Source of the DNA: Phallusia mammillata
Lineage: Eukaryota > Chordata > Ascidiacea > Phlebobranchia > Ascidiidae
Assembly: GCA_003260075.1 (NCBI GenBank)
Contig: QLIY01000168.1
Location: 124,001-188,000, forward strand
Direction of reading: 5' to 3'
Length of the DNA stretch: 64,000 nucleotides
The translations under genes and the position numbers were made by a program. Positions 55,707-62,400 of the stretch are shown here, one piece after another. The notes beneath the pieces are model-generated. The model ran no database searches. It was not told where the DNA came from and was given only the letters and a program-made list of their open reading frames with translations. The first letter of the stretch is position 1; the number at the start of each line of letters is the position of its first letter.

Positions 55707-56404
55707 TACTCGTCCACCCTAGATAAAAAAGCACAGTTTGTGATGTAAAGGCAAACTTTGATGACTAACCCTGTTGTTTACAGCCTGTTAACACCCAATG
55801 TAGGATATGGCAAAGTTATCGATTGATGTGCCGCTTAGATGGGATTTCAAAAGCTTTTGGCTATTGTTAGTGTCTTGTGCCATAGTGCCTATAATCACAA
55901 ACATTTCATCGACGTATTTTCACTATTGGTAAAGCTTAATGCAGTTGTTAAGATGTTTTTGGTGGTGTACTTTACTTTACAACTCAATCATATTACAGGA
56001 AATTTGCAATGAAAGGCTATAAGTCAAAACCCATTTTAAGGGCTTACGTAACCACCGGTACATACAACACGTTTTTCAGACGGCCAAGTGCTTGAAAGCG
56101 GCTCCAGTAAGGAGAAACAAACATGAAGCGCAGACACTTCGAGCAATGGTGCGTTGCGTTTGGTCATCACAATCCCACGTGTATGACGACATAAATATAA
56201 GAGTTCCTCAATTTATTGTTAAACAAACCATAGTTTTTATGTTCCCTTTACGTGTCTGTGCTGTTAACTTATGCTGAACAACGGCCGAATGCTTAAATGT
56301 AACATAATGAAAAAATGCTACTTGCGTAACAAAGGGATAGTTTATTCCCGAAAAATCGATTATTTTAGCACACTTACCACGGTGGTGACGTCAGATTCCG
56401 CCAT
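12742..56404 (-). CDS. MYO10: Unconventional myosin X, complete coding sequence (47 exons)
   Basis: Actin-based MyTH4-FERM motor that in vertebrates moves to filopodial tips and carries integrins and PI(3,4,5)P3 signalling. Coding exons run from ATG at 56402-56404 to TGA at 12742-12744; coordinates are given in the block entries below. All phases match, and the sum is 6222 nt (2073 residues, or 2060 without a 39-nt homopolymer in exon 2), against about 2058 in mammals. The start reads [13 protein letters not shown], aligning with the mammalian N-terminus up to the conserved RVW. Motor, IQ, helix, PH-PH-PH, MyTH4 and FERM follow in the order unique to MYO10, so MYO7 and MYO15 are excluded. Oddities: a poly-C run in exon 2, an extra truncated copy of exon 8, and a hidden acceptor at exon 22. 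All coincide with homopolymer contig-join marks. Exon edges may be off by one base in places. Confidence 0.95.
13830..13975 (-). mobile_element. MITE with ~36-bp inverted ends and a hammerhead-like core, copy 1
   Basis: The inverted ends AATAACGGCCCAAATAGACG face each other over about 36 bp. On the minus strand the interior reads CTGATGA (13905-13899), a short stretch ending TTTGCC, then GAAAC (13884-13880). This matches the order of the conserved core segments of hammerhead ribozymes. It lies in a MYO10 intron. Copies 2 and 3 are at 45828-45948 and 38709-38815. Confidence 0.65.
14041..14130 (+). mobile_element. hAT-type MITE end
   Basis: CAGTGGTTCTCAAACTTG is a typical hAT terminal inverted repeat. 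The matching right end was not found nearby, so the copy is broken or runs into exon 45. Confidence 0.45.
15293..15504 (+). mobile_element. hAT-type MITE with 8-bp target duplication (7/8)
   Basis: The ends are CAGTAGTTCTCAAAC and GTTTGGGAACCACTG. The flanks GGTTAAGG (15285-15292) and GGTTTAGG (15505-15512) differ at one base. The interior repeats GGCGTCGCA twice. There is no transposase. It sits in a MYO10 intron. Confidence 0.8.
17641..17940 (+). mobile_element. Degraded hAT-like element holding a C10 run
   Basis: The right end reads GGTTGGGAACCACTGA, a hAT-type terminus. The interior has CATTCCTCCC and AATTCCTCCCC blocks. A run of ten C (17650-17659) lies near the left side without flanking duplication. 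The left terminus is missing, possibly lost at the C run. Confidence 0.5.
18503..19984 (-). CDS. MYO10: MYO10 MyTH4 domain, exons 37-39
   Basis: Exons 19874-19984, 19374-19493 and 18503-18729. Readable family markers are [53 protein letters not shown] and a [13 protein letters not shown]-type end. In vertebrate MYO10 the MyTH4-FERM unit binds microtubules, DCC and beta-integrin tails. About residues 1496-1648. Confidence 0.93.
19085..19173 (-). mobile_element. Fragment related to the Mutator-like element at 53.7-54.5 kb
   Basis: It shares TTACGCCACCTATCG and GTGTTAGTAGATCTACC with the inverted ends at 53722-54476. Only one end is present. Confidence 0.5.
19625..19835 (-). repeat. tRNA-derived SINE, minus strand
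   Basis: Read on the minus strand, a tRNA-like head with a B box (GATTCGAATC at about 19792) is followed by GCCATATG and by GGCCGGATTCGGTATAAAGCC. It ends in the block matching 11480 and 20830. Its A box is weak. Confidence 0.6.
20312..24035 (-). CDS. MYO10: MYO10 PH domain cluster, exons 31-36
   Basis: Exons: 23866-24035, 22547-22750, 21940-22073, 21490-21620, 21148-21351, 20312-20479. [14 protein letters not shown] is the first half of PH1. Then CGWLFKK..NWQKKWFTLR begins PH2, nested in PH1. [16 protein letters not shown] (exon 34) is the returning C-terminal helix of PH1, and [15 protein letters not shown] begins PH3. The split PH1 around PH2 is the known MYO10 arrangement. PH2 binds PI(3,4,5)P3 in vertebrates; the basic residues KK and R around the beta1-beta2 loop are kept. 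Intron 32/33 carries a CA-rich tract. Confidence 0.9.
20830..20930 (-). repeat. SINE 3'-tail fragment
   Basis: Minus-strand GCTGGTCTGCATTAACGCTT and CCTGGCATACTATGAT blocks match other SINE tails in the window. A 31-base block just upstream (20771-20801) recurs exactly at 27261-27291. Confidence 0.5.
22180..22540 (+). repeat. CA-rich simple-sequence tract
   Basis: About 360 bases of ACAC-rich, G-poor plus strand in the intron between MYO10 exons 32 and 33. Transcribed on the minus strand it is GT/T-rich. Long open frames here are compositional artefacts. Confidence 0.8.
22785..23060 (+). repeat. tRNA-derived SINE plus an adjacent tail fragment
   Basis: A tail fragment (GATTCGGTATAGCGCCTTCAATGGGCC) at 22785-22825 precedes a fuller copy at about 22885-23060. 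The fuller copy has an A box (TAGCTTAGTTGATAGAG), a B box (GGGTCGAATCCC, about 22988) and the ending TGACCGGCTAATTTGGTATG. It lies in a MYO10 intron. Confidence 0.7.
24105..24235 (-). repeat. Minus-strand SINE-like fragment
   Basis: The minus strand carries GTGGGTTCGAATCCCACTGCAG, a B box in tRNA-like context, next to a CTTCCACATGGGAGAATGC block shared with other SINEs. No A box is clear. Confidence 0.45.
24379..29574 (-). CDS. MYO10: MYO10 charged helix and acidic/PEST linker, exons 23-30
   Basis: Exons: 29497-29574, 29327-29401, 28748-28894, 27799-28026, 26854-26949, 25958-26044, 25472-25559, 24379-24512. Exons 23-24 give about 50 residues rich in E, R, K and Q, fitting a single alpha-helix or coiled coil. 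Exon 25 adds an [13 protein letters not shown] proline stretch. Exon 26 is strongly acidic ([20 protein letters not shown]) and may hold the anti-parallel dimerising coil. Exons 27-29 are rich in D, E, S and T like the mammalian PEST region. Exon 30 holds an acidic run and then [13 protein letters not shown], the start of the first PH domain. The helix is shorter than in mammals, but this assignment is by composition only. Confidence 0.85.
24585..24725 (-). repeat. Minus-strand tRNA-derived SINE
   Basis: On the minus strand an A box (GCTGAGTTGGTAGAACG) and a B box (GGTTCGAACTC) are spaced as in a tRNA. A SINE tail follows and no acceptor stem closes, so it is a SINE head and not a tRNA gene. 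Confidence 0.6.
24804..25255 (+). mobile_element. hAT-like non-autonomous element of about 450 bp
   Basis: The ends CAGGGGTCACAAAAC and GTTTGGTGACCCAGG are imperfect inverted repeats. Near the right end GCGGCCCGCGCGAATCATTTTT and CGGCCCGCAGTG repeat a module. No coding potential. Confidence 0.6.
27124..27340 (+). mobile_element. hAT-type MITE with 8-bp target duplication (7/8)
   Basis: The ends are CAGTGGTTCTTAAAC and CTTTGAGAACCACTG, flanked by ATTTAATT (27116-27123) and ATTCAATT (27341-27348). The interior GTCGCGACCC motif is typical. It contains one undetermined base (27292) preceded by a 31-base block identical to 20771-20801. Confidence 0.8.
27416..27572 (+). mobile_element. pogo/Tigger-like MITE
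   Basis: The ends CAGTAAACCTCGGTTAACCC and a reverse match to it ending CCGGTTTACTG form inverted repeats of about 20 bp. A second member is at 41627-41795. The family assignment rests on the CAGTAAA..TCCGGAT terminal pattern. Confidence 0.65.
28369..28641. repeat. Direct duplication of about 131 bp around a C10 run
   Basis: 28369-28500 and 28511-28641 differ at about 5 positions and are separated by ten C (28501-28510). Intronic. Probably two alleles joined in the assembly. Confidence 0.8.
29053..29269. repeat. Direct duplication of about 103 bp around a C10 run
   Basis: 29053-29155 and 29167-29269 are near-identical, with ten C (29157-29166) between them. Intronic, beside MYO10 exon 24. 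Confidence 0.8.
29764..29934. repeat. Direct duplication of about 80 bp around a C10 run
   Basis: 29764-29843 and 29854-29934 differ at a few bases, with ten C (29844-29853) between them. Intronic. Confidence 0.8.
30073..31357 (-). CDS. MYO10: MYO10 lever arm, exons 21-22, four IQ-like motifs
   Basis: Exons 31196-31357 and 30073-30270. After [13 protein letters not shown] come IQ1 ([16 protein letters not shown]), IQ2 ([17 protein letters not shown], split by the intron), IQ3 ([14 protein letters not shown]), the family-typical [12 protein letters not shown], then a fourth IQ-like repeat ([15 protein letters not shown]). Mammalian MYO10 has three IQ motifs here and enters the single alpha-helix straight after LLAEKRE. 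IQ motifs bind calmodulin or light chains. The acceptor of exon 22 is not visible because a C10 run (30271-30280 after two native C) abuts its first codon GGA. Confidence 0.9.
30269..30743. repeat. Duplicated intron segment flanked by two C10 runs
   Basis: 30281-30504 and 30515-30743 are copies with a few substitutions and small indels. The first copy is bounded on both sides by C runs (30271-30280 and 30505-30514), as expected of a small orphan contig placed in a gap. Its left edge removes the splice acceptor of MYO10 exon 22. Confidence 0.8.
30762..30880 (+). mobile_element. Possible MITE with repeated CGGCCGAAA motifs
   Basis: AGTGATGCACCGAGTTTTGG begins a short region with several inverted GGCCGAAAC / GTTTCGGCC motifs. 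The start resembles a common animal MITE terminus, but I cannot find the right terminus. Confidence 0.4.
31507..31690 (+). mobile_element. hAT-type MITE with perfect 8-bp target duplication
   Basis: The ends are CACTGGTGAGATTCA and TGAATCCCACCACTG, flanked on both sides by ACTCTAGT (31499-31506 and 31691-31698). The interior carries GCCGGTTCTAT / GAACCGGCT. A second insertion of this family is at 34432-34605. Both are in MYO10 introns. Confidence 0.85.
31877..52331 (-). CDS. MYO10: MYO10 motor domain, exons 3-20
   Basis: Exons: 52173-52331, 49763-49950, 44552-44638, 44061-44236, 43750-43763, 43256-43340, 42582-42685, 40430-40559, 38312-38430, 36823-36969, 36482-36582, 35895-36054, 34234-34302, 33754-33836, 33343-33448, 33174-33254, 32602-32726, 31877-31988. 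Visible motor signatures: [15 protein letters not shown]-loop [11 protein letters not shown] (exon 5), switch [11 protein letters not shown] (exon 6), LLEK from a 14-nt microexon (exon 7), [15 protein letters not shown] (exon 8), switch [10 protein letters not shown] (exon 12), [17 protein letters not shown] (exon 13), actin-binding [12 protein letters not shown] (exon 18), [13 protein letters not shown] and converter-side RKAG (exon 19), and WRLGHTK (exon 20). All residues needed for ATP hydrolysis are present. This block spans about residues 46-727 of the 2060-residue form. Confidence 0.95.
32890..33066. mobile_element. Palindromic MITE with ~52-bp arms carrying four TGACGTCA sites
   Basis: The left arm 32890-32941 and right arm 33015-33066 are near-perfect inverted copies around a loop of about 73 bases. 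Each arm holds two TGACGTCA octamers spaced by AAAAGCA. It sits between MYO10 exons 18 and 19, with no clear target duplication. TGACGTCA is the consensus CRE for CREB/ATF proteins; function here is unknown. Confidence 0.8.
34432..34920. mobile_element. hAT-type MITE with two further partial allelic copies
   Basis: A full element lies at 34432-34605 (ends CAGTGGTGGAATTCA and TGAATCCCACCACTG; flanks CACATAAT/CGCATAAC). Partial copies follow at 34655-34758 and 34824-34870, each continuing into the same flank. They are bounded by an undetermined base (34654) and a C10 run (34814-34823). One insertion represented about three times by assembly is the simplest reading. Confidence 0.75.
37498..38240. 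repeat. Direct duplication of about 365 bp around a C10 run
   Basis: 37498-37863 and 37874-38240 are copies at roughly 97% identity, separated by ten C (37864-37873). Intronic, between MYO10 exons 11 and 12. It is the longest clean pair in the window. Confidence 0.85.
38431..40429. other. MYO10 intron 10/11
   Basis: It contains a SINE-tail fragment (38490-38600, plus strand) and the third copy of the hammerhead-like MITE (38709-38815). From 38820 to 40429 I see AT-rich unique sequence without coding signal. Confidence 0.6.
38709..38815 (+). mobile_element. MITE with hammerhead-like core, copy 3 (inverted relative to copies 1 and 2)
   Basis: The plus strand reads CTAATGA (38738-38744), TGGCA..TTTGCC, then GAAAC (38762-38766). 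The right flank TTTTTACGTCTATTTGAATCG matches the inverted end of copy 1. The left end is degraded. GGCA and TGCC can pair as a short stem between the two core segments. Confidence 0.6.
40605..40765 (+). repeat. tRNA-derived SINE
   Basis: The B box GGTTCGAATCC (about 40647) is followed by CCTTGCCATGTGGGAATGC and GATTCGGTATGAAGCCTTCG. The 5' head is short. Plus strand, in a MYO10 intron. Confidence 0.65.
40898..40945 (+). other. Hammerhead-like motif, possible Penelope-type remnant
   Basis: CTGATGA (40904-40910), a GTCCC/GGGAC stem with loop GTAT, then AAAACGTCGG (40932-40941). This order matches the hammerhead core seen in Penelope-like elements, except that the GAAA segment reads CAAAA and extra bases flank the stem. 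It is probably an inactive remnant. Confidence 0.4.
41070..41283. repeat. Direct duplication of about 102 bp around a C10 run
   Basis: 41070-41172 and 41183-41283 differ at a few bases, with ten C (41173-41182) between them. Intronic. Confidence 0.8.
41627..41795 (+). mobile_element. pogo/Tigger-like MITE with TA target site
   Basis: The ends CAGTAAATCTCGATTAATCC and a reverse match ending CCGGATTAACCGAAGTTTACT are flanked by TA. Same family as 27416-27572. Confidence 0.7.
43276..43528. repeat. Duplication that copies part of MYO10 exon 8, around a C10 run
   Basis: 43276-43397 and 43408-43528 are near-identical copies separated by ten C plus native C (43398-43409). The upstream copy in gene direction (exon part about 43408-43479) has the acceptor but lacks the donor. 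The downstream copy (43256-43340) is complete and keeps phase. The extra copy is likely an assembly product. Confidence 0.8.
45370..47035. repeat. One region present twice, second copy in three pieces joined by C10 runs
   Basis: 45370-46560 is followed by three collinear pieces of a second version. 46593-46697 matches about 45377-45485, 46708-46849 matches about 46276-46420, and 46860-47035 matches about 46436-46560. The pieces are separated by ten-C runs at 46583-46592, 46698-46707 and 46850-46859. The second version lacks the 45.49-46.27 kb segment. Confidence 0.75.
45828..45948 (-). mobile_element. MITE with hammerhead-like core, copy 2
   Basis: The inverted ends are AATAACGGCCTAAATAGA and a reverse partner ending GGGCCGTTTTT. 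The minus strand reads CTGATGG (45904-45898), GCA..TTTGCC, then GAAAC (45882-45878). It lies in the segment missing from the second version of this region, so the insertion may be polymorphic. Confidence 0.6.
47093..47440. repeat. Direct duplication of about 168 bp around a C10 run
   Basis: 47093-47259 and 47271-47440 differ at several positions. The C run 47260-47271 is ten plus native C. Intronic. Confidence 0.8.
48625..49214 (+). mobile_element. hAT-like element containing two contig-join duplications
   Basis: The ends are CAGTGGTTCTCAACTCG and CAGTTGAGAACCATTG. Inside, 48578-48699/48710-48831 and 48893-49035/49046-49182 are copy pairs split by ten-C runs. The real element is probably about 330 bp. 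Confidence 0.7.
49951..52172. other. MYO10 intron 3/4
   Basis: It contains CCCGAACCCG-rich repeat material at 50140-50200 and 50355-50410 (related to 33070-33135), and a duplication 50413-50522/50533-50642 around a ten-C run (50523-50532). The rest is AT-rich without coding signal. Confidence 0.6.
52498..52874 (+). mobile_element. hAT-type element with perfect 8-bp target duplication and a C32 run
   Basis: TTTAAGGT lies on both sides (52490-52497 and 52875-52882). The ends AGATGGTTCTTAACC and GGTTAAGAAACACTGG are inverted repeats. A run of 32 C occupies 52567-52598 with no duplication around it. No transposase. Confidence 0.75.
53722..54476. mobile_element. Mutator-like MITE composite with 9-bp target duplication
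   Basis: Ends of about 70 bp beginning GGTAGAGCTACT face each other. ATTTGCCTG flanks the whole (53713-53721 and 54477-54485). Inside are two versions of the element (53722-54049 and 54181-54476) separated by 130 bases and one undetermined base (54180). Long inverted ends with a 9-bp duplication suit Mutator-like elements. No transposase. Confidence 0.65.
55572..55718 (-). CDS. MYO10: MYO10 exon 2, N-terminal SH3-like region interrupted by a C39 run
   Basis: Acceptor TTTTTATCTAG, donor GTAAGT. Read through, it gives GGRVC, twelve to thirteen prolines, then [17 protein letters not shown] and a segment ending YKSDYGE. If the 39 C (55666-55704, G on the plus strand) are removed, the codons become GTA TGG CTG. 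This restores the conserved Trp of RVW and aligns without a gap to mammalian MYO10. The run is a multiple of three, so the frame survives either way. Confidence 0.85.
55666..55704. other. G39 run inside MYO10 exon 2
   Basis: Thirty-nine G on the plus strand, C on the coding strand. It is the longest homopolymer in the window and the only one inside a real exon. See the exon 2 entry. Confidence 0.85.
56378..56404 (-). CDS. MYO10: MYO10 exon 1, start codon
   Basis: It encodes nine residues, MAESDVTTV, and ends in the donor GTAAGTG. This start was chosen because it splices in frame to exon 2 and gives an N-terminus of about vertebrate length. A TGACGTCA site overlaps codons 4-7, so a promoter-proximal CRE-like role is possible but unproven. 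No upstream exon or TATA box was identified. Confidence 0.85.
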
Positions 56405-59400
56405 TCCTAGCAGTTTTGTTTTGATGTTTCTTAGGCAGTCTTGTTAGGTGAAAATATATCCAAAGTACTTACGAACTTATTCAAACACACATTTCCTAAA
56501 TTTGTGTCATAGATTGGCTACAGATAAAATGTTTGGCCTGCAATAACAATATTTAGTCAACTGGTACCTAATTAACAGTACTACCGCTTTAAAACAGCCT
56601 TCTTGAATTGGACTAGCATTTTGGTTTAGGCTTCAATTCAATTTCTAGTCAGCTGTTTCCTGCCTCGTGTAATGCGATCAAATTTAATCCCCGTACTGTA
56701 CAAAGGCAGCGTAGCTCTGTGACAATTTACGCAAATGCGCTTGATGCCTTTGGGACACCCACTAGTTTTCCACACACTGGTTTCTCTACGGCAGCACGCG
56801 TTTTTAGAATGTACCACTTGCTAACACAACCCTCCTACAAACTGAATCTAACGCTGGTAATTGGTCGCTAGCAGTGATACCCACTTACATGAATTTAAAA
56901 GTAAAAGATACTCTGACGTAATACTTCTGATATACACAGTATCATATGACCACTTTCTTCAGCAATAACGCTGCCAGCTAAGTCTTCTACCTCTGTAAAA
57001 TCTGGCAAAACGTCCAAACTTTCATAGAGGGAAGAAAAAAAGGCCAAGCATTTAAAGCAATTACGAGAGAGATGGCCCCAAAAGCGATTAATCACTTAGA
57101 TCTGATAAAACGACTCTTGTCAAAGCAATTTAAATAATAGGTCTTATCAGGTCTCGAAGGAGCGCCAGATTTTACTCAAAATTTAAGACCGAGCTGCACC
57201 CTCACAACCTTCGGAAACCGTGTAACGCAACTTTGTCAAGCTTTCCTGGAGATCCAGACGTTTTCCGACCCCCCCTGTGACGTCAGAGATGTAGATATAA
57301 GTGCCCGGCGACGTTAATCTGAAGGAGGCCGGTTCTGTTAGCTACTAAAGTGAGTCACTTGATAGTATTTCGTCGCCAAAAGTCGAAATTCACTAAAACA
57401 GCGCTTATCTGTGCGTCATAACACAAACGCGACTGCCCCAAACAATACCAGCTCGCAATTTGTCGGTTTACTGTGAGTCTGTGACCTGCTGGATATTATT
57501 GCACGGATAGCATAACCCGGCAGTGACTCTGGCTTCCCCTTCATTTGTTTAAGCGTCAGTATCGTATTACCCACTTGTCAGCATTAACTACAGCCAATCT
57601 TGATAGTGTGCTTAAACCACAATGGCTTGCCAACGTTTTTATTTGTGTAGCAATTGATACGTTTGTTATGATGATTACTCCACGAGATATATCAAAGCAA
57701 GATGCCAAGGCCATCACATCATACACTGTTATGTTCCATATTTGGCTACACTAACTTGGCAATGCATGTATTTTATCCAAATAATCTGTAATTTAAATAT
57801 ATATCACAAAGAACTGTGTTTGTTTGTTTGCAATACTCCTGATAATATGGCTACCTACAGCTTTAAAATAAAGACCAACCATCAACACAAAAAAGGGAAT
57901 TAAACAAAACGTCATCATCAAAATTCTGTCATAACTGCACCTAACAACTAACTGCAACATACACTACAATGTCTCTGTGTTTCTGCTTCTGTGTTTGTAA
58001 CAGAAAACGACGAATGGCCAAGTTCTAATCCAGGAACCAGTTGGTGGTAAAAGCGAAAAAGGAAGTCTCCCTTCGGCTAAACAGGAAAGTTTGCCGGACT
58101 ATCACTAGGCTAAACTAAGTGACAACACAAGAACAACGAAAACAAAACGCTGCACTGGCATAGGTCTAGGCAGGAAATTAGATCATCTTGCTGCAGCCAA
58201 CATCACAGCACCTACAGAGCACCAATGATGTTTTCTGCCTGGTACATATTTTTAACCTAAACAGCAAAAGTAGTTTTTGTGTTAAAAACTACAGTGGTAA
58301 AAACTAATGCAGCAGAACTGTTATCAAAGCTTGCCTTGTAACAATCTCGAATCACTGGATTCAACAGCCTTTGTGATGCAACAATCGCAAGTTTTTGAAT
58401 TGAAACAAACTTGCTGACATAGTTTATAATGACAATGTTTAGGCTTTGAAACACGCTATCCAATTTTTCGGTTTTCCTTGGCGACCAAAGCCAGAAATTA
58501 GTTAAAGATGTAGCAATTATTTAGCCAAGTCTCTACATTTTCCCCAAAACATGAAAGGGGGGGGGGCAGTTTATAATAACAATGTTTAGGCTTTAAAACA
58601 CGCTATCCAATTTTTCGGTTTTCCTTGGCGATCAAAGCCAGAAATTAGTTAAAGATGTAGCAATTATTTAACCAAGTCTCTACATTTTCCCCAAAACATG
58701 AAAAGTTTTTTTTTCAGATCGAGCAGTGACGTCAAATTTTGTGTACGGTGTGGGGGCTACATTTCCCCGTTAGTCGCGCAATCCAGGAAAAGTAAACTAC
58801 GTAGGCCTACATTGGAAACGCAACACTGATTCAATCCAAGGAAAGGGCTTCTTATATCTAGCAAATATTTAATGAAATTTGTACCTGTATTTTACCAACT
58901 GTACATCAAGCGTAGGCTACATACACAAAAGCGTTTTTATTGTCACAGCTGAATTATAAATGTCAATAAATATAAATGACACGGGTTAATACTTCACGAC
59001 GTGCGGTCTTACGTGAAGTGCACAAACGGTTTCGTTTTACGTTTCCCTGGTCTAAACTAGAGCTAAGCCATCTTTCTAATTGTTATCCAAGCTGTATAAG
59101 ACTTTTAACAGTCAAGCGGACCGGCACAACACCCCCAACACGACTGCTTCTGGTGTGCTACACGTGCCGTAACTCATTCAAGTAATGAGTCCGCTTCAAT
59201 CGATGGCACGAAGCAGGCAATTCAGGAAACTGACCGTTCGAATACAGAACACTGCTAGGTCTGACACCAGGGCCAACAACGGTTAATAACGCAACTGAAA
59301 TTTAAGCGAAACCGGCAAGTTATTAGGGGGGGGGGTAAAGCAAACGGTTAATAACGCAACTGAAATTTAAGCGAAACCGGCAAGTTATTACAATTTTAGC

Positions 59401-62400
59401 ACAAAAAACTTGACATTTTTACATGAAAGCTGGGAGCTGATAAACTGACATCACAGTTTTTACTGTTAAAAGCAGTAGCACAGTATAAACTTTTCACATA
59501 CTTTTGTCAGAAACGACACGCTGGTTGAACTATGCTTTACATGTAATGTTTTCTAGAACAAATTTACATAATTTTAGCGTCACAATTGTTGGCATTGGTA
59601 GTATTTCGAAGGATATTTCGCAATGAAAATCCCGGGCAAACTTCCGATGACGGCACTAAAATGTCCTAAATATCCGATTAAGCGTTTTCATTTCCTGGTG
59701 ATTGCTGTAACTTGATTCCGGCTTCTAGGCTGATTTTCCTAAACTTTTGGCCACAAAAGCTACATTGAGTCAAAACTTGTTACATTTGAGTCAAAAAAGT
59801 AAGTGTAAGGCTACAAAATAAGCATCACCAAACACCACAATATATAAGTAGCCTACACAGAGAGATAACAATGGTTCAATTATAAAATATATTAGAAAAT
59901 ACTGTGTAAAGTAAGTATCTTTTGTTGACATTTTAACTACTCGTGTTATTGATTTTAACTACATTTTCACATTATCACAAACTTTTGACTGTATATTAAT
60001 TTTTGCCCCTGTGGGGTTGATCCTATACGCTGGCTTTTTCAACTACTTATTACATATAATATCTATGTTCTAAACTTAAGTTTATGTCTTTGCGCACCCC
60101 TTTCGACATGACCAAACTAATGTTTTTTAGAAGGATTTTAAGCCAGAGCACAGTAGCCTACACATATACCAACCATGTTCGGTGTTGAAATCTTTTGGTT
60201 TGTCGCCTATCAAGAAAGTATTAAGGCATGTTTTTTTGTCTTTTGTAAAACGCGAATTTGACCCCTGGCTGAGAACTACTTGGTCACTTTACGCGTCTTT
60301 GGTAAAAACTCAATCTACCCGGTTTAGCGCTTTAGCTCCTCTAGTGACAAGATTATGTTAATTTTTTTATCCACAAAAAATACGAGTGGTGTTTGAACGA
60401 GGGAAGAAACTTGGTCTCGTGCAGGGCGCCTAATGCATACACATACATAAAAAACTAATTTTGATTCGTGTTTGGGAGCGTTCTGGGTTCAAATCCCTTG
60501 AAGAAAAATGAAAAACGTTGGGCGATTTTTTTTTAAATGCGTTTATGCAAAGAAACATGAACGTGTTTAATAAGTTGCATACTTTTATAAAAATGCCAGT
60601 TGGGTTGCCAAATTGCTTTGCAGTCCAGGGTTTATACGTCTAAATAATCCTCGTTAGCTTTCTTGAAATTTCACAACTGTACGGTAAATGTGGTTTGCAT
60701 ATAGGTTTATATTTAGTCCAGCGTATAGTAACTGCATAAAATTCCTTCAGTCTTTGTATAATACGCGCGTTTATTATTTATCCAGTACAAGATTGGCCAA
60801 ATTTCCCTCAAAAACATCAGTAAACTTAACAGCGCCACATAGAGACTCGCTTTCAGTTTGAGGCCCATAATTCCTGTTAAAAATGGTTTGGATTAAACTC
60901 TGGCACGCTTACAACTTTACAACGGTTTGTGGTAAATAACATTGAAAGAACGAATCCAATTAAAGAAGTTATACCGAATCGGCAGATAAAACGTTCTTTG
61001 AAACTTTAACATGCAAGAATGGTTTTACAAATAGCCAAACGTCGACTTGCTTTTCCACAATCAAATTAAGCGGCACGTTAGCAGTCAAACCGTCCAAGCA
61101 AATGTTTTGTACGTTTCGATTCGGGTGACTTCATACAGTTTCCACACGACGTGCTAAGAACACCCACACACCGATTCAATTATTAGTTTACGTGACTGCG
61201 TCCGTGCGTCAAAACTGCGTAACATTCCAATGCTTGAAGTGCGACAGGTGGTGAAAGGAATCGTTTTTCACGTTCCGTTGCGCAATAAGAGTCTGTGCGG
61301 TAACGTAACCTTTAGCGTGAATGCTTTCAAAATACCAAGAAAAATCATACATCTAGTATATGGGAAACTGTGTTCTCCTGAATGAAATGACTGACAAAGG
61401 CAAACTGTCGATAGCTGTAGGTGTTGATGGTTTCCAAACGTGTTGACGTTTATAAACAACCTTGTCTTTCATCGTGCAATCATCACGTTGATGATCTGAC
61501 AAGAAAAGATTTGTTACGTTCTGCATTGTATTCCGGACCAGTATGTTAAACCATCAAATACACCACAGAAAAATTGCACATACAGGTTGATATTGCCCAG
61601 TTAAGGATTCGAAAAGGTTTGGTAAGGCATGGTTTTTAAGCCTGTTACCCCTAAGCATAACAAACTGGAGTGCCGTAGGGTGGCTACATTAGCCAATACG
61701 GCCAATGTCTTGTCACCAGAACCAGAAGGACTAATGAGACTATATGGGTCAAAACAGTGTGCACTGTCTGCAGCAGATTGATTATTGTTGATATAATATG
61801 CCTGGTAACAGCAGTTTATCTGCACAGTCACACGAAGAACAATCGTTCCGCAAGACTTCAAAGTCCAGAGATAAGTCACTGATACGCATGGCTGATCACG
61901 CGCAATGTACACAAGTTATAGGATTTCCTTTTCATTTGGTTAAGTGGGTGGTGGGTGGCAAGATCAAATGAGGTTTCTACTTTCTTGATTTTTTAGTCTG
62001 CTGTTGAAAGAATTTTAGGACATAAAATTTCTGATAACCCTCAGAAGTTTCAACTTTTGTCAAAAACTTAAACTGGGTATAATGTCAGTTTATTTATCAT
62101 TATAATTATGAACAACTGTGTCTAGTGTGTTGAAAACGGATTGTTTTGTGAAAAAACGTTGCAATGGGGGGGGGGAAGAAGTTTCAACTTTTGTCAAAAA
62201 CTTAACCTGGGTATAATGTCAGTTTATTTATCATTATAATTATGAACAACCGTGTCTAGTGTGTTGAAAACGGATTGTTTTGTGAAAAAACGTTGCAATC
62301 ACATTATTTGATTTAAAATTAAAGTATATTTAAAATCCCTGTATAGTGAAAAACACAAACATAGGTTTACATGTCTGTGTGTGCACGCTGAAAAAGGTTA

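Noticed and set aside
55503-55748. Plus-strand open frame with poly-glycine
   Set aside because: It is the antisense of MYO10 exon 2 and its G39 run.
278-62175. Spaced C/G runs as a CRISPR-like array or G-quadruplex regulatory series
   Set aside because: Spacing is irregular over 60 kb, the flanks are duplicated intron sequence, and the constant length of ten points to assembly marks.
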